A stretch of 64,000 bases of DNA, from the NCBI RefSeq assembly GCF_030272615.1, contig NC_081414.1:46614501-46678500 (forward strand), in the 5' to 3' direction. The first letter of the stretch is position 1. Each line of letters begins with the position of its first letter. Shown piece after piece: positions 34,511 to 46,929 of the stretch. The DNA is from Cryptomeria japonica (taxonomy: Eukaryota; Streptophyta; Pinopsida; Cupressales; Cupressaceae). Both the position numbers and the translations under genes were made by a program. Under the pieces are notes generated by a model. That model worked only from the letters and a program-made list of their open reading frames with translations. It was not told where the DNA came from and ran no database searches.

Positions 34511-35250
34511 CTTTATATGGGTAGGCTTGACTAAGATGCACACTTCATATGGTTAGGCTTGACTATTATTATTGTTGCTAATGTTTTTTCCTACCCTATC
34601 TTTAGATCAGTCATTCTAGACATGTCCTTCTTTGTTGCAATAGGTACATCATATTCATTCTTTTATTCTAGGCTTAGAGGTCCTTATTTCTTGTTGTCTC
34701 ACCAATTTCTTAACTTTCTCCTGATGATTCTCAAATATTTTGACATTCTAGTCTCTTTTTTGCATCCTCAAGGTTTGGCCTCTATTTGGTAGGCGATTGT
34801 GATTAGGTCTGCATACTTATTAAAATCTCTTTTTATCTAACCTAGCTCTTATATCCATGTGTAGCTTGAAAATGAACCATTGAATCTTTTGTTTTTCTGT
34901 CACGGGTTGTTCTAATTTTCAAAAAACCTTTTAAAACTTTTGGTCATATTCCTTAAATGTCATGCCTTGTATTAGACTTCTCATTTTTTTTATGCTTTTA
35001 GTAGGGACTGTTGGTGTCAGAAAGTTTATCAAGAATTTTTTCTCAATGACATCCCATGTAGTTGTATGCTCGGGGTAAAGTTTAACATACCATCTAATTC
35101 ATCCTTCCTTAGAGACCCCACAAAGTCTAATAATATATATTTGTTTAAAAATTTCCCAACCTTTTCCCATACGCATCCTAAAATAAAAACAATTCTCTAC
35201 TACCTCGGTAGCGTCAATACCAAATATTGGGATTTTGATTATTATATCTT
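34511..35250 (-). pseudogene. Older gypsy element, gag remnant
   Basis: The minus strand shows a broken retrotrans_gag core: RLCGVSKEG, YPEHTTTWDVIEKKFLINFL, IKKMRSLIQGMTFKEYDQKF and IFKLHMDIRARL. These are followed about 60 codons later by a half knuckle (CTYCNKEGHV). Stops interrupt it throughout. It is the upstream part of the element whose protease-like remnant lies at 14270-14798 on the far side of G1. It is truncated near 35260 by LTR fragment E. Confidence 0.65.
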
Positions 35251-35260
35251 ATTGCGAATA

Positions 35261-36335
35261 TGATTTTTTGTTGTCATTGATGTCAAACTTGTTAATTTGG
35301 ATGTGCAAATTGGTAGCATTCCTTGATCCAGACGTGGTTTGATAAAATGTAGTAATAATGGGTTAGCTCCATGATCATACCGATGTGTGGAGTCTATTTG
35401 TAAATGCTACATACTTATAAAGATGTATCATCAAGTCATCAGAGCTTTGGTGTTGATTTCTCAATCATGTGATTGTTCTGGTGTCAATTTATAGGAATGT
35501 GTTGTGTTCTTATGTCTACTATTACTGTAGTGATGCAGATTGATTATTTAGTATTGTAGATATTTGTTGATTCTATCTTGGGCATTTGTAAGTACTCTTG
35601 TTTTTTTGCATTGTGGTTTGAGTAAGTTGTGTCAGTGCACATTAACAGTGTTATGTTTTGTACTTGAGCTATAATGTTTTCGTTGATTTGATTGCGTGTA
35701 GATCTATAGGAGATGATTTGGGATGGATAGGAAGGTGTGTTGACATGGTGTGATGCCTCACATGTCTCATTTTTCCTTCTATATTGCATTGGATTTTGTT
35801 TTTGGGATGACTATTTTGTATTTGTAAGTTACATCCAATTTGGCTAACCTAATTGATTTCATTGAGGTTGTGGATGGTATATAAAGGATGAAATCATTGT
35901 GCAAACAAGTATGCGAGTTATATGTATTGTGAGAAAGTATAAAGGTTTGAAAGTATAATAAAGCAATAATGAAGATAGTTTCTGATGAGTTTTGAACAAT
36001 GAATTGTGGTAAACATTTCAATAGATGTGGTTCTTTGCAATTCAATCCTATTGATATTATTCTATCAAAAAATTTGTATCTTTCCTTGAAGAAGTGATCT
36101 TCAATATTTGCAAATCCTTATTATATCTTTCCGTAAGGTTGTGTGCCTTATCTTTGCAAGTCATCTCAAGGGCAATGAGCTCCTTGGCCTCTAGCCTAAC
36201 ATTGTAATTTTATTATCACATAGTGAAATAGTTCTCACCATGGTTTTTCCCAGTTTGGGTTTTCCACATAAAAATTTTGGTGTTCTTGTGTAATTGCTTT
36301 TGTGGTTTCAGATATTTACTTTTGTGTGAGATGGA
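35261..36335 (+). repeat. Copia LTR fragment E
   Basis: Plus-oriented copia LTR. It has ttgttgtcattgatgtcaa near its start (35268) and the conserved box (caccatggtttttccc, then gggttttccacataaaaatt) at about 36238-36280, after 'caatgagctccttgg'. The normal 3' end with the pyrimidine tract and TAACA is missing; sequence changes to repeat F near 36335. No coding capacity. Confidence 0.62.
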
Positions 36336-37705
36336 ATTGGAAATTCAATTATATTGTAAAACCAAATAAAGATCCAACAACATAAAAAAATGCTAGTTCT
36401 ACAATGAAATCCACCATACACCAATGAAGAACCTAAAAAACATGAAAAACATCAAATATGAAATATTGTACCATTTACATGCTCATTAGGGTTTGATCTT
36501 CATTGTTTCCTATCTCCATTGATCTTTCTTGATATGGCTGCTCTTAGATTTTGTATTGTTCACAAGAGCTCAATAGAGAACGAGTTATGGTTGTGTAGAT
36601 GCTTGAGTGATAGATATGAAAGGTCACATGAGCATTGATTGATTGAGTGACTAGCCAAGATAGAGTAGGGCCCTCAGGGCTGGATAGAAGGTTTGGTTGA
36701 CCTACTATGGATTGGGGTAGGTCTCTCCCTCCCTCCAGGCTATAATTAGGGGGGTCAGTAGAGAGAGGTTGGGTATGTCCCTCCCACCCCCTACTCTAGA
36801 TAGAAAGGATAGGGGGAGGAGAGGGAGATCACGTGGTTGTATTATAGTAATGATACAATCCATTACAAACCCCCCTACTATTCTAAGGATAACTTCCTCT
36901 AGCAGGCTTATTAATCTTCTGCTCGAATTGCTAACTATAGTGGCAGGTTAATTAATTCAAGGAGAGAACTACATTCCCAGGTGGGTGGCAATATATATGG
37001 CATTGGGGGGCCACCCACCCACCCCCCAATTAATCTACCCTCCTACAATATACTATCCCTCTTCCATTAATGTATGCCCCAACTGAATTGGGTGGGCCCT
37101 TAAAATAATAGGGGTGCCCCCCAGCCCCCTACAATAGGCTAGGGATAGGGCAAGAGCAACCCTCTTTATTAATCTAGTAGGGCCCATAGAATTGTAGGGG
37201 GTTAATTCTTGACTGGAGCCCCCAGTCAATTAACCACCTTTCTAGCCCCTTTGTAATTAATAAGGGTGAAAGGATCCTCTTATAGAGAGAACACCATAGA
37301 AAAAAAGGGATATGATTAAGAGGTGGAGGGAAAAATGGTCGGCTAGGATTAGATGGTGGGTATAAAAAATAGGAAAATATTTAGAGAGGTGGTTAAAGAT
37401 AAATTAAGAGATGAATGACAAGTGTCATGGAGGGAAAAAGCTAATGAATTAATTAAATAAATAGAGATCTATTTAATTAATAGAAGAAGTGGGGCTAATT
37501 AAATAAATAAAATATTTATTTAATTTTTGGGGAAGGATAATTTAAATAAATAAAAATATTTATTTAAATAGGGAAAGGCTAGAAGAGGATCAATCAATTA
37601 ATTGAATAAATAAAAATCTATTTAATTAATATAAGGTTTAGGATAAAATAAATAAATAAATAAAATATTTATTTAATTAGGCTAGGACAATTTTAGGTGT
37701 CTACA
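36336..37705 (+). repeat. Repeat F, probable gypsy LTR, with AT palindromes
   Basis: Non-coding repeat shared in the same orientation with 46930-47515 (F'): both have 'cttgatatggctgctct', 'cacaagagctca', a purine-rich section and AT palindromes. It ends with GGTGTCTACA (37705), the usual end of many plant gypsy LTRs. The middle (36660-37260) is rich in runs of C and G separated by TTAATTA-like stretches. No target duplicate was found, so boundaries are approximate. Confidence 0.5.
37441..37685. repeat. Array of five AT-rich imperfect palindromes
   Basis: Five consecutive blocks of the form taattaaataaata...tatttatttaatta, each about 35-40 bp, separated by short G-rich spacers (near 37446, 37496, 37540, 37590, 37635). 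Each can fold into a hairpin. F' carries two such blocks (about 47410-47505). Confidence 0.65.
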
Positions 37706-39100
37706 ACTTTCATACATATGTTAGATGGAATGAATGTTAATTTAAAGGGTCAATCTGATCAAATTTTAATTTATGTTGATTCATCTCCCTTCTTAGCATC
37801 TGGTGGTGTTCAACAATTTGTATGAGACCAATGTTCCTAAAGTAACAACCTAACAACTAAGGTAGATCTAGGTTTTGAACACTATGTATGGTATTGAGAG
37901 AGATTTGGATGATATCAAACAACATGAATGGGACATTTATGTTATGGCAGACATGGATGGAGAATTGAGGCATGCTCTAGTAGATCTGGATGAAAGAAAA
38001 AATAAGTGCAAAAACATAGAAGAGAAAATTTCCAATCTAAGAAAGCTACTTGTTGAAGGAAGACTATTGATGATCTTGAAACAAAGCCACATGAAAAATA
38101 TAGAGAATGCACCAAAATTGAGGAAGAAGTGAAAATGTTGAGGAAGGAGTTTAAAGAAGAAAAATACAAATTGACAAAGGCTTGAAGCTTAGAGGTGGTA
38201 GTGAAGTTATTGATGTGATGTTGAGTGCTCAAAAGTAGAACAAAGATAAAGGTGGACTTGGTTTTGAAAAAGGTGAAACCTTTAGGACTCCTAGTAAAGA
38301 AGATAAAGGAAAGGAAAAGGTTAAGGATGAATTGATTAAACCTAATGAATATCAAAATAATTTCATTCTGGTTTGGAACAAGAAGAATTTTAGGAAGTCT
38401 CCTCATGCTAAAACTAGGTATTCATCATCCTTTAAAGTTAATTGTTTTTTATGCAATAAGTTTGGATATAGAGCTAGTGAATGTAGAAGTAGGTTCAGAT
38501 CTTAGTAATTTAATGGTCAATGCTACTCTTGCAATAAGTTTGGATATAAGGAAAATGTGTGGAAAAGTAGGATGGTATGGAATAGATATGTGAATACAAA
38601 CTATGGTAAAAATTTTTACTCATTCAATGGATATTGTTATGCATGAAACAAATTTGGGCACAAGTCTATTGAGTGTAGGTCAAACATCAAAAGTGGAAAT
38701 ATCAAAATGAATGGAAATGGTCTGCAACAAGGTCCAACTTGTTACAACTGCAACAAATCAGGACATGTTGCTAGACTTTGTAGAGAAAATAATGAGAAGA
38801 CTATTGGTCCAATAAATAAGATTATTGTCAACAAAGAAAAGGAGAAGATGAAGGTAACATAGATAAAAATCAAATGAGAAGGTGGAAGAATAGATTGAGG
38901 ATGGGTCCACACCTATTGATGTTACATATTCCTCTTGTGATAAATCGACAATATGCATTGTCTAAGGGGGAGAAAAGACTAAAGATCTTATGGACCCCCT
39001 CGGGATTTGAATGTTGAGATTCTTTTAGCTTGCAAGAGGTTGTGAAGGTGTTTCTAGAGATGTACAGATGTTTATGGGGATCCATAGTGTTGTTTGTCGA
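37706..39100 (+). pseudogene. gag: Copia fragment K: gag with coiled coil and four knuckles
   Basis: Plus-strand remnant of the same gag lineage as copia B. It has a charged heptad-rich part (37875-38170; DLDERKNKCKNIEEKISNLR), a 'GLGFEKGET' segment matching B's 'GLGF' motif, and a Lys-rich stretch. Four zinc knuckles follow between 38443 and 38781: CFLCNKFGYRASEC, CYSCNKFGYKENVW (last Cys lost), one with a stop at its second Cys (NKFGHKSIEC) and an intact CYNCNKSGHVARLC. Stops are scattered. Sequence from about 38950 to 39100 is of unclear origin; no protease, integrase or RT is seen before the solo LTR at 39707. Confidence 0.72.
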
Positions 39101-39701
39101 TTCTAATGAAAGAAAGTATTAGCATTTTGAGTTACAATGGTAAAACACATTTATGTCAATGAAACCTAAGTAGGTGGATGCAACAGTTAAATTGTCTTTC
39201 TGAGTTCATTTTCATCACTTGTGATCTTGTGAATATGAATAACTCTTTGGTGCAAACAAATTTTCTATGTGTCAAGTGCATTTGAAGGTTTTCAGCATAC
39301 CCTAGGTTTTCAGTTCTATTTGCAAAAGTGCAATATGGCTACTCCCATAATTGATGATCATGAATTGAAGACACGGCCTATTTTCAAGCCTTATCATTAT
39401 GTGGCAATGGTGAAATGTAAGGAGCATTTTCAAGGGCTTCAATTAATTTTGTTTACATAGAGAATGTTGTTTGCATAGATTTCTCTTTTTGGTTACATGT
39501 AAATTATAGAGGAGAAAAAATGAACTACAGTGAAGGGTGGTCAAAACCCACAAGGACTCAACAACCTTCTCTCCACTCTGAGAAAACCTTCGGGGTTCTC
39601 CCACGTCTAATTTTTCTCATTGGGTTGGAATTGTGTAGAGAACTATATAGTGGTGACAAATAAAAATTTTTTAACTACAAAGAATGAAAGTAATGGCTAT
39701 C
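39101..39701. other. Unassigned sequence between K and solo LTR 1
   Basis: Short open stretches only (e.g. 39269-39460, 63 codons), none matching a family I recognise. A pyrimidine-rich 'ccttctctccactctgag...cttcggggttctccc' stretch at 39565-39605 is notable but unexplained. Confidence 0.35.
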
Positions 39702-39706
39702 AAGAC

Positions 39707-40947
39707 TGTTGGCCATTTGGAGGAATTGATTATGTGTTTCATTGATGTTTTGTCATTGATGTCAACACTAGTTGTTTGGTTGCTTTATCGGCACCCTTCT
39801 GGTCTCGATAGGTTGAGTGGTTTCTGGTTGGTTTGGATCTGGAAAAATCTAGTAGGCTCCAGTATGATTTGGTTATGGAATTGTCTTATTCATGATACTC
39901 ATGTTCATATTCAGTCATTTGATTTTGATTTGGTGAACAGATGCTATCCTGTTTGCTTGGAAGCTTGGCTTGCGGTTCCGATGAGGGTTTCACCGACATA
40001 GCATTGTTGAAGATCTTTGGTGATATGCATAAGTGGTGTTGGTGCAGCTTTTGGTGGAGATTTAGGATGTTGTTGGTGATCATGTTTGAGAGTTGGCAGA
40101 TGGAGATCATTTCCTTAGCATGTGGACCTATATTGGGTCCTGGTTGATCTAGGTTATGGACCGACTTAATGTAACATGTGGATTGGACCTCTCGATGTGT
40201 TTCTCGGATGTCTTATGTGTTGGATATTATTTGTTTGTTCTAAGGCTAACATGTTTTGTAATTATGTATTTGGTTTATTGGTTGGTGGCCAACTTGATTG
40301 TTTATAGTCAAGGGTTTGTATATATATGATGTAAGATCTCATTGTAGAATATAATAGGAATAAGGTCAAGGAATGGATATGGATATGTAATGTGCGAATA
40401 ATGTAATATCATTCAGGCAGAGGATTTGGTTGATCATTGGAGATTGAATTGGGTTTATGTAAGAGGATTTAGTCCTATGGTATTAAGATTAACTGAAACT
40501 GTACTCAAGCATAGGAGATGCTATCTTTGCAGTTCAAACACTTCTTCTAGATTGTAGCCTGGATTTCTATGTAGTTAGTGAGACTCCTTTTGTGATGAGC
40601 AGTATGCTCTAGGATGTTGGACTTCTTGCAAGTTTAGGCCCCTCAATTCTAATTCACATACTTACTACAGAAGAATTATCTGACAGTGGGTAGGCTTCCC
40701 ACCATGGTTTTTCCCTTTACCGGGTTTTCCACGTATAAATCTTGGTGTCATGCAGATGGTATTTATTCTATGATTATTGTTTATGCTTAATTGGTTTAAT
40801 TGCTATTCTGTTATTTGGTTTAAGCATTCTGGTATTAATGTTTTGGGTTCCGGTATTAAAGTTTTAATTGCTAAATGTTCTGGTAATCCGTGACAACTGA
40901 TTCACTCCCCCTCTCAGTCATCTTTCGATTATTTGAACTATCTAACA
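39707..40947 (+). mobile_element. Solo copia LTR 1 with TSD AAGAC
   Basis: A 1,241-bp LTR beginning TGTTGGCCATTTGGAGG and ending CTATCTAACA, flanked by perfect target duplicates AAGAC at 39702-39706 and 40948-40952. No PBS follows and no PPT precedes it, so it is a solo LTR left by LTR-LTR recombination. The conserved box (caccatggtttttccc...gggttttccacgtataaatcttgg) is at about 40700-40745. Near-copy of 42845-44074. Confidence 0.92.
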
Positions 40948-40952
40948 AAGAC

Positions 40953-42839
40953 TATATGGAAATATTTATGCACTCTTTCTATAAGGCATACACATGGTTT
41001 GAGGATGAGAGTGAAACACATAAGTGTTTTATATGAATGAGGTACCAAAATTCATACCAGAGAGTAAAAAATAACAACTACTTTCTACTCTGTTATATAT
41101 ACTATGAAAATAACAAATTTGAAACTAACACGATGTTAAGGATTGATGAAATGATAAGGAGAATATAGAGATTATCATAGATAGTCTAGCTAATGAAGCC
41201 TCTAACAAATATCACCTTCTTTCCTATTAAACCTACACACATATGACCGATGACAAAACAATTGGGTGGCTATGATTGGAGGTTTGCCACAGTCAAATCC
41301 TCACTTTGGTGTTTCTACCTCCACAAACAAACAAGATAGATAGATTGTATGAAAATAATGAAAACAAAAATAAATGATAATGCATAATAATTGATATGCA
41401 AAACATTGAGAATGAGATAAATCATAAAAGAGAACTTCCTTTCAACACTAAAAGTTGAGGGCTTACTAGACTAAAGAAGAATACAATCTTCCCAACTTGG
41501 CAAAGATTTGATATGAGAAACAATGAAAATGTAGTGAATTAGTGAAGTAAGAGATCTTGTGCGAGATCAGGAATGCACAAAATTTAGACTATGAAATTGT
41601 TTAATAACGAAGAATTCAAGAGAAAGGAAAATGAAGCAAGAAAGGCAAGTTAAAGGGAATTGGGATTTTTTTTGAAGTCAATGGGCATTGATAAAATTTT
41701 GATCATTATCTTTGATTTGGCTAAAGTAAAGGCACTATATGATGTGGAATTGCATGAGGCAAAATTCACAATGTTATAAAAATTATCATTGTGTGGTTGT
41801 AAATTCCCTTTCAAGAATATTAGCACATATTCTTTTGTATTACAATTGTAGTATTAAGCACATGTCACAACCGTATGCTCAAACACATTTGGTTACCAAA
41901 ATTGAATAACATCATGATGAATACATATGATGAAATATAATCAATGTAACAAATATATAAACACAAGTAGAATACCTACATAAAAATCATGTAATAATTT
42001 CCAAACAATGAGAAATGAAAGAGATAGAACTTCATCTTTAATTATGATAGAGTGTTCAACTTGCATCATCAACACCAATGATAGCCAAGAATAGAAGGAA
42101 ATAAATCCCACATTAAATTTCATCCATAATTCATTTGAAAACCTAAGGATGGATTCACAACACTCAAACATCATCTCAAATAAGTCATCAAAAAGGCATG
42201 AATCTCATAAATGATCTTACTCATCACATAAATAAGTCATCAATTAGGAATGAACCTCATAAATGATCCTACTCCTAGGCCTAGACAAGCCTAAAGCATC
42301 CTATGTGAGGAATGACATTACTTCTAAATTTAGGAGATGCTAAATAATAGTCTGAAATAGCCAAATTAAAACAGCTTAAGCTACATTATGAAATTCTTCA
42401 AATCATAAAACCTTCATGTTTATTTACCAAAAAAGGCATTATTCTCATGTAAGAATTTGAATCAATGCAAAATGATGTGACAATAGGACAATAGGACATT
42501 CAATCACACACAACTACCAAGTTCAATAATTAAGGATATAAACATATATTGATTCCCATATATTCATAATATTTAAAAAATAAAATAACATGATTATTCT
42601 ATCATTTTCCTTGACAAGTACAAATTAGAATATATAATGATATTTCATTTTAAAATAAGATTTAATTTGACATTAAATTATTAAATTTTACATGGTTAGA
42701 AAGGAGAGATCACACATTCCAAACATAAATGAAACAAATTCCAATACAAAAATAAGATATATATAATTACCACTTTTCCTTTGCTTAAAAGAAGTTCACC
42801 AATAGCCAAATATTACAAATTTTATATATGTGACAAGTT
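40953..42839. other. AT-rich intergenic sequence between solo LTRs
   Basis: No coding frame or family recognised. A short direct repeat (aagtcatcaa...catgaatctcataaatgatc) occurs at about 42182 and 42234. It forms the common background into which both solo LTRs inserted. Confidence 0.5.
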
Positions 42840-42844
42840 ATAAT

Positions 42845-44074
42845 TGTTGCCATTTGGAGGAATTGATTATGTGTTGCATTGATGTTTTGTCATTGATGTC
42901 AACACTAGTTGTTTTGGTTGTTTACCAGTACCCTTCTGGTCCCGGTAGGTTGTTTGGTTTCTGGTTGGATTAGATCATGATGATCTGGTATGCTCCAGTA
43001 TGTTTGGGTTATGGAATTGGCTTATTCATGCTACTCAGATTCATGTTCAACCAGTTGGTCTTGATCTGGTGATCAGATGCTATCATGTATGCTAGTAAGC
43101 TTGGTTTGTTGTTCCAGCGAGGGTTTCATCGGCATAGCTTTATTCAAGGTCTTTTATGGTATGCATAAGTGGTGCTGGTGCGGCTTCTAGTGGAGATTCA
43201 GGATGCTGATGGTGATCGTGTTCTAGACTTGGTTGATTGGGATCATTGCTTTAGCATGTGTGGACCTAAATTGGGTCCCGATTTATCTAGGTTATGGACC
43301 GACTTAATGTAACACGTGGATTGGACTTCTCAATGTGTTTCCGAGATGTCTTATGGGTTGGATATTATTTGTTTGGTCTCAGGCTGACATGTTTAATAAT
43401 TTTGTAATTGATTTATTGTCTGGTGGTCGACCTTATTGTTTGTGGTCGAGGGTTTGTATATATGATGTAAGATCCCATTGTAGATCATATAGGAAGGGAT
43501 ATGGATATGTAATAGGAGTGAATAATGTAATAATCATTCAGGAAGAGGATTTGGTCAATCATTGGTGATCGACTTGGGTTTATGTAAGACAATTGAGTCC
43601 TTCGGTATTGAGCTTAACTAGAACTATACTCAGGCATAGGAGATGCTATCTTTGTAGTTCATTCATTATTCCGGATTGTAGTCTGGATTTCTATGTAGTC
43701 AGTGAGACTCATTTTGTGATGAGAAGTGTGCTCTAGGTTGTTGGCCTTCTTGCAAGTGCAAGCCCCTCATTTGTAATCGCATACTTACTGTAGAAGTATT
43801 ATCTAACTGTGGGTAGGCTTCCCACCATGGTTTTTCCCTTTACCGGGTTTTCCACGTATAAATCTTGGTGTCATGTGGATGGTATTTATTCTTTGATTAT
43901 TGCTTGAGCTTAATTGGTATATCTGCTATTTCAGTAATTAGTTTATGCATTCTGATATTGATCTTTTGGGTTTCAGTATTAAAGTTTTAATTGCTTAACG
44001 TTCTAGTAATTTGGTGACAATTGATTCACCCCTGTCCCTCTCAGTTGTCTTCCAGTTATTTGAACTGTCTAACA
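42845..44074 (+). mobile_element. Solo copia LTR 2, same family as LTR 1
   Basis: Begins TGTTGCCATTTGGAGG and ends CTGTCTAACA, aligning along its whole length with 39707-40947. Flanks are ATAAT (42840-42844) and either ACAAT (44075-44079, abutting, one mismatch) or a perfect ATAAT three bases further on (44078-44082). No PBS or internal sequence follows, so this is an independent solo LTR. The conserved box is at about 43823-43865. Confidence 0.9.
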
Positions 44075-44464
44075 ACAATAATTTAGGATATAATAATTGA
44101 GAACAGATGAAGTCCCTACACATTGTCCAGGTTGTGTCACCATGATCCCATAACATATACCAATGATCAACACCACCAAATCTTATGAGACCTTAACACC
44201 CACCATGTATACTAAGAGATGAACACATGGTTGCAAACATGAGCACACCATACATGATTGGCCTCAAACATGCAACAAAATCAAACATGGTTATATTTCA
44301 TAAATTGGTTCCACAAAAGGACCACAATCTACACAAGAGGAAGAGAAAGGGATGCCTAATATGTGAAGTGTCTTCAACTTAGTCCTTAAAGACATACAAT
44401 AGACTTATGGAGACATGATTATCTCAAGTAACACCCATCACAAGATACACATTCCTTTCAATAT

Positions 44465-44770
44465 TTTCATCAAACTAAATGCAATCTTATTAGTTTAGAA
44501 AGTAATGTTATCTTTCCTAAAACATTTGTATCAACTCTAGATAAACTCAATAGATTTAGAAAAAAAACATATTTTCTTGCCTACAATATTTGTATCAACT
44601 CTAGATAAAATCCTAATAGAGTTCCAAAATAATGTTCTCTTACCTACAACATTTGCATCAACTCTAGATAAAATCTCAATAGAGTTGAAAAATAGTTTTC
44701 TTTTTCCTACAACATTTGCATTAAATGGAGATTAAATCTTAATAGGTTTGGAAGATAATGGAGCATTTAA
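44465..44770. repeat. Degenerate minisatellite, about 75 bp unit
   Basis: Four to five copies of 'cctacaacatttgcatcaactctagataaaatctcaatagagtt...ttttct' with substitutions and small indels; fainter copies may continue to about 44960. Confidence 0.65.
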
Positions 44771-46929
44771 GCATATTTTATGTTAATCTTCAAACCCAAA
44801 ATTTGTTAGTATAATGAATCCAATCAAGTCTTAACCTAAGATAAAAGCCAATAGAGTTAAAGAAATCATGGATACTCTAAGATTTACCCATTTCTTCATT
44901 CCTAAAATAACTACTTAACTATCCATATCTTGAATATTGATAAGATATAATAGAGTTAGAGCAGTTGTGGAAACATTCTTTCCATCATGCAAGTATTGTA
45001 TTTCTTTAAAATTCATTGCTCCAAAAAAAAAAAACCATTCATAAGTTCCAAAATTCAAAAATAAATTTTGCCATCTGAATTTTTTTTGTTTTATCCATGG
45101 TGTAGATTGAGAAAAGCTATGGTATATGGGTGGTGCCTCATGAGGGGTCTCTCACTCATGTGGGTGGGATTGATAATTCTAATTATTCTATGATGTTTGT
45201 CACTTGTTTGTCACCCATCTTCCTAGTCTTCTTTTTGTGGGAGTCAACATCCTTTGTAATTGTCACATGTGGTTTTGATCAGTCGTTGATATACTTGTAT
45301 ATGAATGTGGCATTGTGAATGCACTACATTTTTTCGGTGAGAATTTATGCAAATCAAATCTAGAGATCTTATTTGTAATCACTTTGTAAACTTATTTACT
45401 ATCAAAAAATTTATCCAAGATATATGTCTTTTATCAAAAAATAAAATAAAAAATAAAAATTTTCTAATATCTAGATTCCACAATTAGAACATTGTTATTT
45501 TAAAAGAAATTTAAAATACAAACAAATGCATGCCTACTCACCCTTACATTATGTGACAAATCATATAAACAACTCCAACTAACTACCATTGAGATTATTG
45601 AAAATTTCTAATATCGAAATTCCACAATTAGAAAATTGACATTTAAAAAAAATTAAAATACAAACAAATACATGCCTTCTCACCCTTACATTACCTACAA
45701 ACCATAAACAACTCTAACTAACTACCATTGAAATTTTAATTGAATCAAACATTATGCATCCCTATCCAATACAAAACAATATCTAAAACAAAAATAAAAT
45801 CAACAACTCATCATAATTCACCTTCCAATATTAGTATAAAAATCTATTATAATATATTAAGTTAAAATAAGAGAGGAATTAACACACAGACATCAATATA
45901 AAAATCTAATACACTACTATATAACTATTTAATATATGCTTATTCACATGCTTCTTATTGACTTTCTCTAAAGGGAAGAATAGTTTATTTTCCCTTAGAC
46001 ACTTAATATTACAAAATGATATCATCATGAGCATTGTGAAAGGTTTTTTCTTGGTCATTTGGAACCATATAAAACATTGAATTTATTAATTTAATAATTT
46101 GAGGAAGGTTCTCGATAATTTTAGGGAATCATTGGCCAGCTATGAATATGACAACTAAGTTTTTCTTATTGCAAATTCACATATTTTCAAAGAATAAAAT
46201 TTAAGAGGCCCACCTTAGGTCATAACTAACATGGCCTCTGAAATTAAAAGAATAAAAGCAAGCATATTCTGCCATGCAATAGCATAATATAAGCACACAT
46301 CAAATAATTAAATGAGAGTAATCTATCTGTCTCTTTCAAATGAGAAAGACACGTGCAGATAGCCCGAGTAAAAAAATTAAAACTAAATTTAACAAGCTAA
46401 CCGTTATTTATGTAAATCAATTATTTGAGTTTTTTTTATGTACACCATTATCTAGAAATAAAAAAGATTAAAGTATATGCCATTATTTACAGACTAAAGT
46501 TGAGGATAAGGATAAGGATATATCAAACTCTTTGTTTTTGTTTTTTATTGTTGTCATAGACATTAATGATTCATGGTAAAGAATTTTAATTTTAATTTTT
46601 AATTTTTAATTATTATTTTTGTTTTTTAAGGGTTTAAAGTTATTGTGTGAAGTATTCGATATGAATGATATAGTTCAATCAATTATGTTTTAATTTATTT
46701 ATTTTGAATTAACAATAAAAAAGTTACTTTCAAATATGTATATTTTTTATTGTCTTATATGTCACTATGTGATTAATTGTTTTTTCTATGTGATATGTAA
46801 AAACATTTGGATAAATTTGTATCTATTCTTTAGGTAGAAACATGATGACTATAGTAGTGATAGTTATTATATACTATTTATACTAAATTTTGAATCTTAT
46901 TTTTAAACTCTAACTAAGCCAACCACTAA
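44771..46929. other. AT-rich intergenic sequence
   Basis: No coding frame recognised. It contains a tandem duplication (45456-45743), a GATAAG run (about 46503-46520) and an A/T-simple stretch (46585-46620). A 62-codon open stretch at 45130-45318 has no recognisable features. Confidence 0.45.
45456..45743. repeat. Tandem duplication, about 144 bp unit
   Basis: Two adjacent copies (about 45456-45599 and 45600-45743), each running from 'aaattttctaatat' through 'ttccacaattagaa', 'aatacaaacaaatrcatgcc' and 'ctcacccttacatta' to 'actaactaccattgaaatt'. Confidence 0.75.

Noticed and set aside
36769-36951. Short open frame in the C- and G-run region of repeat F
   Set aside because: Sixty codons of low-complexity composition with no family match; region is non-coding repeat.
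39707-44074. A single 4.4-kb LTR element with two LTRs
   Set aside because: Different target duplicates flank each LTR, and there is no PBS, PPT or coding sequence between them.
45130-45318. 62-codon open frame with hydrophobic stretch
   Set aside because: Isolated, no recognisable features, surrounded by AT-rich non-coding DNA.
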